Shown here in pieces: positions 23,880 to 32,553 of a DNA stretch of 64,000 nucleotides. Location: the NCBI RefSeq assembly GCF_005405145.1, contig NZ_BJDM01000001.1, forward strand, positions 291,094 through 355,093, written 5' to 3'. How positions within the stretch are numbered: the stretch's first letter is position 1; every line of letters starts with the position of its first letter. The notes below the pieces were generated by a model. It had not been told where the DNA came from, did not search any database, and saw nothing but the letters and a program-made list of their open reading frames with translations. The translations under genes were made by a program, and so were the position numbers. The stretch is from Paucilactobacillus kaifaensis (lineage in GTDB: Bacteria > Bacillota > Bacilli > Lactobacillales > Lactobacillaceae).

Positions 23880-24462
23880 AATATGCGGATTAAAAACATT
23901 AGCAGATGTAGCGGCAGTTAATGATGCTCAGCCAGAATTAGCAGGTTTTGTTTTTGCACCTAGTCAACGACAAATTAGTACAAAACAAGCTCAGTTATTA
24001 CGGCAAAATTTATCTGCCGCAATTCAAGCAGTGGGAGTATTCGTTAATCCAACCTTGGCGCAGATTAAGCCACTAATAGAAAAAGGTATTATTCAATTAG
24101 TTCAGCTACATGGAGTTCAAGATCAAAAATTAATCACACAACTGCAGCAACTAGGAGTAAAGGTTATTCAGGCAGTTCAGTTAGAAACTGAGTTGGTAAC
24201 GAATCCCGATTATGTAATGTTTGATGGAAGACAGCCGGGAAGTGGAACTGTTATTGACTGGCATAAAATCACTAAACCAGAGCAACCGTTATTTTTGGCT
24301 GGTGGATTAACCCCAACAAATGTTATTGACGGAATTGAGACTGTCATACCAGCCTTTGTTGACGTCAGCTCGGGTGTTGAAACTAATGGAAAAAAAGATG
24401 CAACAAAAATTATGCAATTTACCAGGAGGGCACATTATGCAAGAAATGAAATCAGAAACTAA
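23866..24462 (+). CDS. trpF: Phosphoribosylanthranilate isomerase
   Basis: A 198-residue TIM-barrel isomerase (PRA to CdRP). It begins MTKVKICGL, the family's catalytic cysteine block, and shows VQLHG near residue 81, [10 protein letters not shown] with the catalytic Asp near 120 and [10 protein letters not shown] near 144. Two TTG starts are possible; the second is used because the family starts with T-K-V-K-I-C-G, ten bases after AAGGAG. It overlaps trpC at the front and trpB at the back. Confidence 0.94.
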   Translation: MTKVKICGLKTLADVAAVNDAQPELAGFVFAPSQRQISTKQAQLLRQNLSAAIQAVGVFVNPTLAQIKPLIEKGIIQLVQLHGVQDQKLITQLQQLGVKVIQAVQLETELVTNPDYVMFDGRQPGSGTVIDWHKITKPEQPLFLAGGLTPTNVIDGIETVIPAFVDVSSGVETNGKKDATKIMQFTRRAHYARNEIRN

Positions 24463-25645
24463 TCAAACTGGACGATTTGGCGAATATGGCGGGCAATATA
24501 TTCCAGAAACGCTAATGAGTGAAATTGATCGGTTGACAGCAGCCTATAATCACTATAAAAATGATCCAGACTTTAAAGCCGAATTGAAAGATTTATTAAT
24601 CAATTACGCTAACCGACCATCATTGCTTTACCATGCAAAAAGAATGAGTGCCGATTTGGGTGGAGCTCAAATTTATTTTAAACGTGAAGATTTAAATCAT
24701 ACTGGATCACATAAGATTAACAACGTGTTGGGGCAAATTCTATTGGCGAAAAGGATGGGGAAAACCCGAATTATTGCAGAGACTGGTGCTGGGCAGCACG
24801 GTGTGGCGACTGCAACCGTTGCTGCGTTAATGGGGATGGAATGTGAAATCTTCATGGGTAAACTGGATACCGAACGGCAAGCTCTGAACGTTTATCGAAT
24901 GGAGTTGTTGGGAGCTAAGGTGCACGCGATCAGTACCGGTACGGGAACGCTGAAGGATGCGGTTAATGCCGCAATGCAAGAGTGGACTCGCCGAATGGAT
25001 GATACCCACTATGTAATTGGTTCAACGATGGGACCACATCCATTTCCAACCATGGTACGCGACTTCCAGTCTGTGATTAGTAAGGAAATCAAAGCGCAGT
25101 TATTACAAGAGACTGGTAAACTGCCTGATGCAGTAGTGGCATGTGTTGGTGGTGGTAGCAATGCCATTGGCGCCTTTTATCACTTCATTGATGATTCTAG
25201 TGTGAAACTAATTGGCTGTGAAGCTGCAGGTAAAGGAATTCATACAGATCAAACAGCAGCTACCCTAGAAACAGGCCGGATTGGAATTTTTCATGGTATG
25301 AAATCATTATTCTGTCAAGATGACGACGGTGATATTGCACCTGTTTACTCGATTTCTGCGGGACTAGACTATCCGGGTATTGGACCAGAACATGCAGCCT
25401 TACAAGCACAAAAAAGAGTTCAATATGTTGGAATTACAGATGATGAAGCGGTTGATGCATTTGAATATATTGCGCAAACCGAAGGAATTGTTGCTGCAAT
25501 TGAAAGCTCACACGCAGTGGCCTATGTTAAAAAATTAGCACCAACCATGCGACCAGACCAAATTATTGTCTGCAATCTATCAGGGCGTGGCGATAAAGAT
25601 GTTGCTGCAATTGCCCGTTATCGAGGAGTTGACTTACATGACTAA
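24437..25645 (+). CDS. trpB: Tryptophan synthase beta chain
   Basis: A 402-residue PLP enzyme that condenses indole with serine. The PLP lysine is in [14 protein letters not shown] near residue 87 and the phosphate-binding GGGSNAIG near 233; [15 protein letters not shown] opens the conserved part. The ATG six bases after GGAGGG is chosen, although the frame is open much further upstream inside trpF. It overlaps trpF by 26 bases and trpA by eight. Confidence 0.97.
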   Translation: MQEMKSETNQTGRFGEYGGQYIPETLMSEIDRLTAAYNHYKNDPDFKAELKDLLINYANRPSLLYHAKRMSADLGGAQIYFKREDLNHTGSHKINNVLGQILLAKRMGKTRIIAETGAGQHGVATATVAALMGMECEIFMGKLDTERQALNVYRMELLGAKVHAISTGTGTLKDAVNAAMQEWTRRMDDTHYVIGSTMGPHPFPTMVRDFQSVISKEIKAQLLQETGKLPDAVVACVGGGSNAIGAFYHFIDDSSVKLIGCEAAGKGIHTDQTAATLETGRIGIFHGMKSLFCQDDDGDIAPVYSISAGLDYPGIGPEHAALQAQKRVQYVGITDDEAVDAFEYIAQTEGIVAAIESSHAVAYVKKLAPTMRPDQIIVCNLSGRGDKDVAAIARYRGVDLHD

Positions 25646-26414
25646 ATTACAAGAAGCATTTACTGGAGAAAACACATTTATTGGGTTCACTGTTGCTGGT
25701 GATCCTTCAATTGAAAAAAGTGTGGAATATGTTGTCGCAATGGCGAATGCCGGTGCGGATGTAGTTGAATTGGGTATTCCATTTAGCGACCCAGTTGCAG
25801 ATGGTCCTGTCATCCAGGCTGCTGATCTGCGAGCATTTGCCGCTGGAATCACAACGGATAAGATTTTTGAAATGGTGGCTACAATTCGGCAACAAACTGA
25901 TGTTCCACTCGTGTTTTTGTCTTACGCGAATAAGATTTTTGATTATGGCTACGATCGGTTTTATCAACGGTGTGAAGAATTAGATGTTAGTGGGACTGTA
26001 ATTCCAGATTTACCCGTGGAAGAACGAGATGAACTAGTACCAATTGCGCAAAAGCATGGTGTTGCGGTAATTCCATTAGTAGCCCCAACATCTGGTGAAC
26101 GAGTGGCAAAAATTGTGTCAGGCAGCCAAGGATTTATTTATTTAGTTTCATCGTTGGGAGTGACGGGGATGCGTGATAATGTTGCTAATGATTTAACGAC
26201 CACGATTGAAAAAATCAAAGCAGTTACAGATACGCCGGTGGCGGTTGGATTTGGCATCCATACTCCAGAACAGGTTAAACAAATGAATCAAATTGCAGAT
26301 GGGGCGATTGTGGGTTCTGGCATTGTAAAATTAATTGAAGAACAGCCGAATAATGCCACTGATGCAATCACTAAATATGTGCAAGAAATGAAAGGTTTGG
26401 CACAAGTTAAATAA
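25638..26414 (+). CDS. trpA: Tryptophan synthase alpha chain
   Basis: A 258-residue TIM-barrel subunit that splits indole-3-glycerol phosphate and passes indole to TrpB. The catalytic residues are in [16 protein letters not shown] (Glu and Asp, near residues 46-58). Also visible are IPDLPVEE near 128 and [10 protein letters not shown] near 210. The ATG is eight bases before the trpB stop, with GAGGAG upstream; longer upstream frames lie wholly inside trpB. It is the last gene of the trp operon. Confidence 0.97.
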   Translation: MTKLQEAFTGENTFIGFTVAGDPSIEKSVEYVVAMANAGADVVELGIPFSDPVADGPVIQAADLRAFAAGITTDKIFEMVATIRQQTDVPLVFLSYANKIFDYGYDRFYQRCEELDVSGTVIPDLPVEERDELVPIAQKHGVAVIPLVAPTSGERVAKIVSGSQGFIYLVSSLGVTGMRDNVANDLTTTIEKIKAVTDTPVAVGFGIHTPEQVKQMNQIADGAIVGSGIVKLIEEQPNNATDAITKYVQEMKGLAQVK

Positions 26415-26515
26415 TCGAAATGTAATAATTACTAAATGGTAGCAAAAGTTTATCTTTTGAATTAAGCTGGTTAATAACAATTATTGAAGCTAAGTTTGAA
26501 AGGTAGGCAATCAAA

Positions 26516-27034
26516 ATGCAACATGACTCTAACATTGGAATCAATGAGTATCACCGTTTATTTGGTCATGAGACTCATGATAACCGCGTTTTATTCGAGT
26601 TATTGACTGTTGCGGTCTTTCAAGCTGGGCTCAGTTGGCAGGTTGCTGCTGGTAAAATTCCAGTTTTTAGACAGGTTTTTGCGGATTTTGATTATCAAAA
26701 AGTTGCAGGTTTTGATGAACCTGAATTAGAAGCAATCATGCAACAACCGGAGATGATTAAAAATCCGCGTAAGATTCGGGCGATTATCAGTAATAGTCGT
26801 GCCATCATCAGGTTGGCACCTAAGTTTGCTGATCTCAACGATTACCTATGGCATTTTACAGAACAACAAGTTTGGGTGATGTCGATTGAACCTGATCAAC
26901 CCTTAAATCAGCAATCCAGTTTGGGAACATTTGTGGCTAAAGATATGAAAAAACATGGATTTAAATTTGTCGGGCCAACGACCGTTCAGTTACTATTAAT
27001 TGCTGCGGGAATCATTCAACGATTAGAAAAATAA
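26516..27034 (+). CDS. Tag-like (3-methyladenine DNA glycosylase I family) protein lacking key residues
   Basis: A 172-residue protein that aligns with DNA-3-methyladenine glycosylase I: LFELLTVAVFQAGLSW, then KIRAIISNSRAI and KKHGFKFVGPTTVQLL. However, the catalytic glutamate of Tag (LEGxQAGLSW) is Ala here (VAVFQAGLSW), the N-terminal CxW and YHDxEWG are absent (YHRLFGH instead), and the C-terminal His/Cys zinc ligands are missing. It may bind alkylated DNA without cutting, or have a different role. RBS AAGGTAGG; single gene. Confidence 0.8.
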   Translation: MQHDSNIGINEYHRLFGHETHDNRVLFELLTVAVFQAGLSWQVAAGKIPVFRQVFADFDYQKVAGFDEPELEAIMQQPEMIKNPRKIRAIISNSRAIIRLAPKFADLNDYLWHFTEQQVWVMSIEPDQPLNQQSSLGTFVAKDMKKHGFKFVGPTTVQLLLIAAGIIQRLEK

Positions 27035-27090
27035 GGTGTGCAGAAAACCGGCCGGAAGCAAGTGCTTTAACGTAATCGGTTCAAAAGTTA
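27033..27090 (+). repeat. Degenerate repeat-family remnant
   Basis: AAGGTGTGCAGAAAACCGGCC right after the Tag-like stop, resembling the GGAGTGTGCAGAAAGGCGG end of the family; CGGTTCAAAAG follows as a possible right end. The hairpin core is gone. Confidence 0.35.
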
Positions 27091-27110
27091 GTTTAGAAAG
27101 ACAAGATAAG

Positions 27111-27153
27111 GAAACCCTCAAAATTGGATTTGTAGTCCAACCTTGAGGGTTTC
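27111..27153. terminator. Bidirectional terminator between Tag-like and phosphatase genes
   Basis: GAAACCCTCAA / TTGAGGGTTTC stem with inner GGATT/AGTCC between two convergent genes. Neither side has a long T run, so strength is moderate. Confidence 0.6.
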
Positions 27154-27180
27154 AATTTGTCACGATGAGTTTGGTAATTA

Positions 27181-27969
27181 TCAGTCTAAATATAGCTTTT
27201 GTAAATCTTTCATTTGATCTGCTGAAATCTCCAAATATTGATGCAAATAGTTGTTAACACTACCATATTGGTTGTCAATTTCTGCTAAAGCCGTGTTGAT
27301 ATAGTCTGGTGAAACTGTCGACAATGCGCGGGTGTTTTCCGCAAAGGCTGTGGATAAGCCTGCCTGTTTTATTTTTTTTATTCGGGACTCAACATAATTT
27401 TTAGTTACTGAGTTGGTTAATAGGTAATCTCTGATAATGGTTGGTCGATCGACATTGAGAGCACTTAATAAGAAAACAGCGCCCATGCCAGTGCGATCTT
27501 TACCAGCAGTACAGTGAAATAAGACAGCGTTGTGATCGCTATTGCCTAATAAATGGCTAAAGAAAGCTTGGTAGGATTTTTTGGCTTGAGGAGTGGTAAC
27601 CATATCGCGATAGACATCCAACATATGATTATAACCAGCATCAGAGCTACCAGAATATTCGGCCATAATTTGTTCTTGGCTGTGAGACGCGTCTGTTTCA
27701 TCGGTCTGGAAAACGGGCAACGACGTATATGCTGCTCCTAGTGGTACACGATCTGGCTGGGAAGTAATTTCTTCAGGAGCTCGAAAATCAAGGTCATACT
27801 TAACCTGTAGTCGGTCGAGAATATCTAAATCGTGTTGATCCAGCGTATTTAAATGACCAGAACGAATTAAGTGACCCCATTTAACCGTATGTCCATCGGT
27901 GGTAGTATAACCGCCCAAATCGCGGAAGTTATGACCATTTTGAATTGGTAGTAGTCGTGCATATTCCAT
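27181..27969 (-). CDS. Tyrosine/dual-specificity protein phosphatase (LipA-like family)
   Basis: A protein of about 262 residues with the phosphatase P-loop HCTAGKDRTGMG near residue 150 (Cys nucleophile, Arg). The family opening NFRDLGGYTT lies near residue 17 and a general-acid candidate in the DxxYRD region before the P-loop. Such secreted or cytosolic Firmicutes phosphatases act on phosphotyrosine and some phosphoinositides. No signal peptide. The second ATG is preferred because the G-rich ribosome site lies between it and the first ATG. Confidence 0.9.
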   Translation of the reverse strand: MEYARLLPIQNGHNFRDLGGYTTTDGHTVKWGHLIRSGHLNTLDQHDLDILDRLQVKYDLDFRAPEEITSQPDRVPLGAAYTSLPVFQTDETDASHSQEQIMAEYSGSSDAGYNHMLDVYRDMVTTPQAKKSYQAFFSHLLGNSDHNAVLFHCTAGKDRTGMGAVFLLSALNVDRPTIIRDYLLTNSVTKNYVESRIKKIKQAGLSTAFAENTRALSTVSPDYINTALAEIDNQYGSVNNYLHQYLEISADQMKDLQKLYLD

Positions 27970-28042
27970 TGTTAGCCCCATCCTTTATTTTTATCTAAGT
28001 ACAATTGTACAGTGTTCAGCAAAAAAAATACAATGAAGCAGT

Positions 28043-29005
28043 TTAATAGTTATATTTAAGGGCTTTTGCGAGTAGTATTCCAGCTGTATAAGATCCAGTT
28101 GCATCCGGATGAAGACCGTCAGTATAAGATAGATGCCAGTCTTTGGTTTCAATCAATTGAATATTTCCCATTTGTTGCACTGTTGTTCTGAAAATGGGCG
28201 CATATGTTTGACTGAATGGAATCATGATACTGATTGGGACGGCGGGAAATAATATTTGGACTTGCTCGATAAACTTAGGTAAGGCTTGATTAAAATCCGA
28301 TCGAGTAAAGTGGCGATCGTTGACACCAATATTAATAATGACACGGGTGGTTGGCTGTGATTGCCATTTTGTAGTTGCGTCGATATGGTCTAAAAAAACA
28401 GTTGCATTAGGGACCCCACCTGTACCAGGATTTAAAATTCCAGCAGCAGAATATGAAATACGGGTGGCGTCGAGATGTAGTTGGTCAGCACAAACAGCAA
28501 CATAGTTGGATTCGGCCGCGTAATCAAACGAAGCGTGATGACCATTAATCCAGCATCCCGACGTAATTGAATCACCAATGAAGGTAACTGGTTGATTGTG
28601 CTTATTGGGCTTAATGATCGCAGTTTGGTCAACTGAGATCGACTTAAGAGCAAATCCTTGATTTCCAGTCCAGACTTCATCGAGATCGCTATTGCCAACC
28701 AACATTAATTCAACTGTATGTTCCTGTTCAGTTAGAGAAATGGATTGTGGCATCTGATTAGTTAAAAACCGTTGCCAGTTTTGATGATCAATGCGGACAG
28801 CAACGATTTGGCTTGGGCCAAATGGATTCCCATTATTAAAAAAATCGATGGCTAAAGTTAAACTATTACTGATGTCAAACTTAATTAATGAGCCCAGATT
28901 GGTGGAGTAAAGAGTGTCTACATGGTGAATTGGCTTAATGATCCAACGACCAATTAGGGAGGTTTTAGTTATGATTTGTAATGGGGATAATTTTTTAGTT
29001 AACAA
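28043..29005 (-). CDS. SGNH/GDSL hydrolase (carbohydrate-esterase-like)
   Basis: A 320-residue enzyme with an N-terminal beta-sandwich-like domain of about 150 residues and a C-terminal SGNH domain. Block I is TFIGDSITSG (Ser) near residue 146, block III NIGVNDRHF (Asn) near 232 and block V DGLHPDATG (Asp-His) near 299. The two-domain layout resembles CE2-type acetyl esterases. TTG is chosen because AAGGAGACAACA precedes it; the longer upstream frame has no ribosome site. No export signal. Substrate unknown, perhaps an acetylated sugar. Confidence 0.85.
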   Translation of the reverse strand: MLTKKLSPLQIITKTSLIGRWIIKPIHHVDTLYSTNLGSLIKFDISNSLTLAIDFFNNGNPFGPSQIVAVRIDHQNWQRFLTNQMPQSISLTEQEHTVELMLVGNSDLDEVWTGNQGFALKSISVDQTAIIKPNKHNQPVTFIGDSITSGCWINGHHASFDYAAESNYVAVCADQLHLDATRISYSAAGILNPGTGGVPNATVFLDHIDATTKWQSQPTTRVIINIGVNDRHFTRSDFNQALPKFIEQVQILFPAVPISIMIPFSQTYAPIFRTTVQQMGNIQLIETKDWHLSYTDGLHPDATGSYTAGILLAKALKYNY

Positions 29006-29128
29006 TGTTGTCTCCTTGAATATTAAAAAAAAGCTAAAGTAAGTAGTATTTTGTTTAACAAAAGCAGCTGTTAATTTTGTTTTGAGTAGTGTCATGGTAA
29101 AATGATGGGGTACTCTAGGAGGTGCACA

Positions 29129-30157
29129 ATGAAATCTATCAAAAAAATTGCGGTAACGCTGGTGCTAGTACTAGTTGGAGCAATTGCTCTTCCAGCACTT
29201 ATACAGCTACAAGCAGGTTCGGTTGCTCGCGCAGAAACAACCGATGCAAGTAGTAGCAGTTCAGCTGTCCAAACCAAGGCATTATCTAAGCCATATGTGG
29301 TTTACGGGGCGGGACTGGCTACTAGTGATCGATCGGATGTAGCGAGTGCATTAGGAGCTACTGATGATTATACTGCATTAACTTCAACAGCAAGTGATTA
29401 TTCTAAATATATTAGTTCAGATGGAACAACAGATTCAGCAATGATTAGTTCAGTTTCACTAGCACCAGCGGATTCAGGTACTGGTGTAAAAGTTAATATT
29501 GTTAAGTACAACGGCGAAAGTAACATTACAAAGGTTACTGCTCAACAATATGCCATGGTTGCTACAATGGCTGGGGTCAATGATATTATTATTACTGTGA
29601 CTGCCAATAAATCAGTGTCAGGCGAAGCGGCATTGACAGGTGTGTACAAGGCTTTGGCGGCTGATGGAATTACGCTAAGTTCTGAAAACACTTCTGCAGC
29701 TAACAGCGTGCTGGAAGCTACTCAACCAGCAATTGATCAGAACAGTGATGATAAAGGATATGCTGGTAAACTCATGGCGGCTGTTGGAACAGTATCAGCT
29801 GATTTGGCCAAACAACGACAAAATGATAATGAATATGCAACTAAGGCAGAGGTTCGTCAGATGTTGGATGAAGCGCTAGAGAAAAATAACGTCAGTTCTA
29901 AGACACCAGACAGTTCCAAAACATTGATTGTTAATGCATTGATTCAGGTTCAAAAAGCGCCTGTTTCAACATCGAAAACTTACATTAATAACGTCAATAA
30001 TGTTGCTGGTTCACTAAAAAGTAGTGTCGGGGACGCGATGGCTAAATTAGGTGATTTTGCTAATAGTGCGGATGGTAAAGCCTTAATGGCTAAGTATGGA
30101 AATCTGTTTCAACGTATCTGGCAACGGATTGTTGAATTCTTTCAAGGAATCTTTTAG
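29129..30157 (+). CDS. Secreted DUF1002 domain protein
   Basis: A 342-residue protein with a signal peptide (KSIKKIAVTLVLVLVGAIALPAL, cleavage near ARA-ET around residue 36). The DUF1002 opening PYVVYGAGLATSDRSDVASALG follows a Ser-rich linker, and YAMVATMAGVNDIIITVTANKSVSGEAALTGVYKA is the conserved middle. The C-terminus is helical and ends with a hydrophobic WQRIVEFFQGIF. The family is widespread in Firmicutes with no settled function. ATG follows GGAGGTGCACA. The stop TAG is part of TAGAGTGTGAAC, the left end of the repeat family. Confidence 0.88.
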   Translation: MKSIKKIAVTLVLVLVGAIALPALIQLQAGSVARAETTDASSSSSAVQTKALSKPYVVYGAGLATSDRSDVASALGATDDYTALTSTASDYSKYISSDGTTDSAMISSVSLAPADSGTGVKVNIVKYNGESNITKVTAQQYAMVATMAGVNDIIITVTANKSVSGEAALTGVYKALAADGITLSSENTSAANSVLEATQPAIDQNSDDKGYAGKLMAAVGTVSADLAKQRQNDNEYATKAEVRQMLDEALEKNNVSSKTPDSSKTLIVNALIQVQKAPVSTSKTYINNVNNVAGSLKSSVGDAMAKLGDFANSADGKALMAKYGNLFQRIWQRIVEFFQGIF

Positions 30158-30207
30158 AGTGTGAACTAAGGCGATTAAAGGTCTAAGTGAACACATTTCA
30201 AAATAAT
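30156..30207 (+). repeat. Short (deleted) repeat-family element
   Basis: AGAGTGTGAACTAAGGCG at the left and GAACACATTTCAAAA at the right, without the long hairpin core. It resembles an internal-deletion form of the palindromes elsewhere in the window. Confidence 0.55.
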
Positions 30208-30274
30208 ATTCAGATAAACGCATTCAACCATAAGTAAGTGTAATTTCTAGTGAAAATAAAAAAACTGATAAGCG

Positions 30275-30313
30275 AAGCAATTCTACTAAATACTAGCAGA
30301 ATTGCTTTTTATT
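30275..30313 (+). terminator. Terminator after the DUF1002 gene
   Basis: AAGCAATTCT / AGAATTGCTT stem with a 13-base loop, then TTTTATTT on the plus strand. Confidence 0.8.
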
Positions 30314-30367
30314 TAACCGGTATGTAGTAAAATATGGTCAATTAAAATAAAAAAGGGGACGTAGATT

Positions 30368-31384
30368 TTGAAAGCAATTGGATTTTATGAAGGAACAGTT
30401 TCGGCTAAAGATCAGCAATTTACTCAAATAGAAACAGAAAAGCCAATTCCCACTGGCCAAGATTTATTAGTAAAAATCACAGCAGTGTCGGTTAATCCAG
30501 TTGATACAAAAGTCCGGCAAGCTACAGCAAAGCAAGTTAATTTGAAAATTTTAGGATATGACGCAGTGGGGATAATTGATACAGTAGGACCTGCAGTTGA
30601 GGGTTTTAAAGTTGGTGATCGGGTGTTTTATGCGGGTAGTAATCAGCGTGATGGTTCAAATCAAGAATACCAATTGGTAGATTCAAGAATTGTAAGCTTG
30701 GCACCACAAAAACTAGATGATGCTGACGCGGCCGCAATGCCACTGACAATGTTAACGGTCTATGAATTAATCTTTGAAAAGTTTCAAGCTAAGTATGAAA
30801 CCAACGCTAATCGTGGTAAAACAATGCTCATCATAAATGGTGCGGGTGGTGTGGGTTCAATTGCAATTCAGTTGGCCAAATGGGCTGGCTTTAAGGTGAT
30901 TGCAACCGCCTCAAGACCAGAAACTGTGACCTGGGTAAAACAAATGGGAGCCGATTTAGTGGTCAATCATCGTGAAAACTTATGGGATCAATTGGGTGAC
31001 CAATATGCTAATCAAATTGATGATATTATGATTTTACATTCTACTGAGAATTATTTTGATGTTGCTGCAAAACTAGTACGACCGTTAGGACATGTTGGTT
31101 CAATTGTAGAAACAAGCAAACCTGTTGAACTGGGAAAACTAAAGGACAAGGCCGTTAGCTTTGACTGGGAATTTATGTTTGCCAAGGCTAAGTACGGTGT
31201 TGATCTTGATTCACAGGGAAAAATTTTGAATAAACTAGCCCAGTTGTTGGATGACAATCAAATTGTAACAACTCGCACTGAAACTCTTAATTCAATTTCA
31301 ACAGAAACGTTAAAACAAGCGCATGAACGTGTTGAGTCAAACCGGATGGTTGGAAAAATAGTAATTACAGGTCCCTTTGCATAG
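30368..31384 (+). CDS. Medium-chain (zinc-type) alcohol dehydrogenase/quinone oxidoreductase
   Basis: A 338-residue MDR-family reductase. The cofactor motif INGAGGVGSIAIQLAKWAG lies near residue 158 and the substrate-domain KVGDRVFYAG near residue 85. No catalytic zinc-site Cys/His pattern is obvious, which places it with the zinc-independent quinone oxidoreductase-like members that use NADPH. TTG start eight bases after AGGGGA. It stands alone with its own terminator. Confidence 0.85.
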   Translation: MKAIGFYEGTVSAKDQQFTQIETEKPIPTGQDLLVKITAVSVNPVDTKVRQATAKQVNLKILGYDAVGIIDTVGPAVEGFKVGDRVFYAGSNQRDGSNQEYQLVDSRIVSLAPQKLDDADAAAMPLTMLTVYELIFEKFQAKYETNANRGKTMLIINGAGGVGSIAIQLAKWAGFKVIATASRPETVTWVKQMGADLVVNHRENLWDQLGDQYANQIDDIMILHSTENYFDVAAKLVRPLGHVGSIVETSKPVELGKLKDKAVSFDWEFMFAKAKYGVDLDSQGKILNKLAQLLDDNQIVTTRTETLNSISTETLKQAHERVESNRMVGKIVITGPFA

Positions 31385-31390
31385 TTTAAA

Positions 31391-31430
31391 AAAATAGCAA
31401 TGACTTGAAAATTTCAAGTCATTGCTATTT
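31391..31430. terminator. Bidirectional terminator
   Basis: A nearly perfect palindrome, ATAGCAATGACTTGAAA / TTTCAAGTCATTGCTAT. The minus side has seven T and serves the Crp/Fnr gene; the plus side serves the dehydrogenase gene. Confidence 0.9.
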
Positions 31431-31467
31431 AGGTTCACCTATAAAATTAATTTATCATGGATAGGTA

Positions 31468-32136
31468 TTAGTTAATTAATGTCAAAGCGTCGCCATCTTC
31501 AATGGTAATTTTTTTGCCGCCACCTTGGCTAATTAAGCCTTGGTCTTCAAAATCCTTAAGCTTGCGACTAATTGTTTCAGGAGTGGTTCCAAGATAAGTA
31601 GCTAAATCTTTTTTCTTTAATGGTAACTTGAATGTAGTTACCTGCATCCCTGCTGCCGTTTCAACTAAATAGTCAGCTAACCTTGACTCAATTGAAGAGG
31701 TTGTAGCTTGCGTAGTTCGTTTTTCCAACTTTGACAGCCGATTACCAAATTCATTGAGCAGATTGATGCTAATACTAGGATATTGCATCATCAATTTTTG
31801 AAAATCAGAGCGTTCAATCTGGCAAACTGCAGTTGGTAACAATGCTTCACCAAAAGATTGCCGAGTTGCTTGCGAAAATAGAGCTGATTCGCCCTCAAAG
31901 TCCCCGGTTTGTAATAAATAAAGTAACTGTTCTTTCCCATTTTCTGCTAACTGGTAAACTTTGACTTGGCCACTAGCAATAATCATTAGTGCATCAAGTG
32001 AATCTCCGGCAGAAAAAATGGTTTCACCAGGCTGGTAATGATGTTGATGAACAATTGATTCAATTGTTTTCTTGTCTTCGTGAGTTAATTGATCAAACAA
32101 CGGAACTAACGATATACATTCATGCTCTAAACTCAT
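31468..32136 (-). CDS. Crp/Fnr-family regulator, FLP-like
   Basis: A 222-residue regulator with a cyclic-nucleotide-type beta-barrel (residues about 20-130), a dimer helix and a C-terminal winged helix (LPLKKKDLATYLGTTPETISRKLKDFEDQGLI). It has cysteines at about residues 7 and 110 but no Fe-S cluster motif. This recalls lactobacillus FLP, which senses redox through a disulfide between two such cysteines. It probably controls genes by oxygen or thiol state. ATG with AAAGGAGCGG; stands alone. Confidence 0.88.
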   Translation of the reverse strand: MSLEHECISLVPLFDQLTHEDKKTIESIVHQHHYQPGETIFSAGDSLDALMIIASGQVKVYQLAENGKEQLLYLLQTGDFEGESALFSQATRQSFGEALLPTAVCQIERSDFQKLMMQYPSISINLLNEFGNRLSKLEKRTTQATTSSIESRLADYLVETAAGMQVTTFKLPLKKKDLATYLGTTPETISRKLKDFEDQGLISQGGGKKITIEDGDALTLIN

Positions 32137-32290
32137 TTTGTACCGCTCCTTTAAGTTACATTTGGATTTAGAATAGCACTATTGGATTAAAAAGGCTAAG
32201 AATGTGACCGGATTTTAGTGGGTGAGGTGTTGGTTATAAAAAATGTACTTACTGCCGTAGGCATCGAAATGTGGATACTTGCACTCCGGG

Positions 32291-32423
32291 TTTTGAAACG
32301 TGCGATCAACTGCAAAAGTTTCCATGTAACATCAAAAAAGATAAAACCAGATTCAAAAAGCGAATCCGATTTTATCTTTTTTCACGTTACACTACAACTT
32401 TAGTACGCGGTTGATCCCACTCT
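32291..32423 (-). repeat. Palindromic repeat, tandem copy (distal to the dehydrogenase gene)
   Basis: From TTTTGAAACGTGCGATCAAC to GTTGATCCCACTCT. The inner hairpin pairs AAAAAAGATAAAA with TTTTATCTTTTTT. It is head to tail with the copy next to it. An additional CACTCCGGGTTTTGAAACG junction just upstream suggests a third, decayed unit. Confidence 0.8.
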
Positions 32424-32424
32424 G

Positions 32425-32553
32425 TTTTGAAACGTGCTCATAACTGTAAAAGTTTCCATGTAACAACAAAAAACATAGTACCTTTCAAAAACCGAAGGAT
32501 ACTATGTTTTTTATCGTTACATTCCAACTGCTACTCGCAGTTGTTCGCACTCT
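32425..32553 (-). repeat. Palindromic repeat adjoining the dhaT stop codon
   Basis: On the minus strand it starts TAGAGTGCGAACAACTGCG, the TAG being the stop of the dehydrogenase gene, and ends GCACGTTTCAAAACAG. The inner stem AAAAACATAGTA...TACTATGTTTTT with T runs serves as a terminator. Confidence 0.85.

Noticed and set aside
24320..24436. Upstream start for trpB inside trpF
   Set aside because: The conserved TrpB sequence and a GGAGGG site begin at 24437; the upstream frame is a shadow of trpF.
25566..25637. Upstream start for trpA inside trpB
   Set aside because: The family start MTKLQEAF with GAGGAG upstream is at 25638.
32218..32403. Plus-strand frame of 61 codons
   Set aside because: It runs through the repeat-family palindromes; translation of a repeat, with no supporting start signal.
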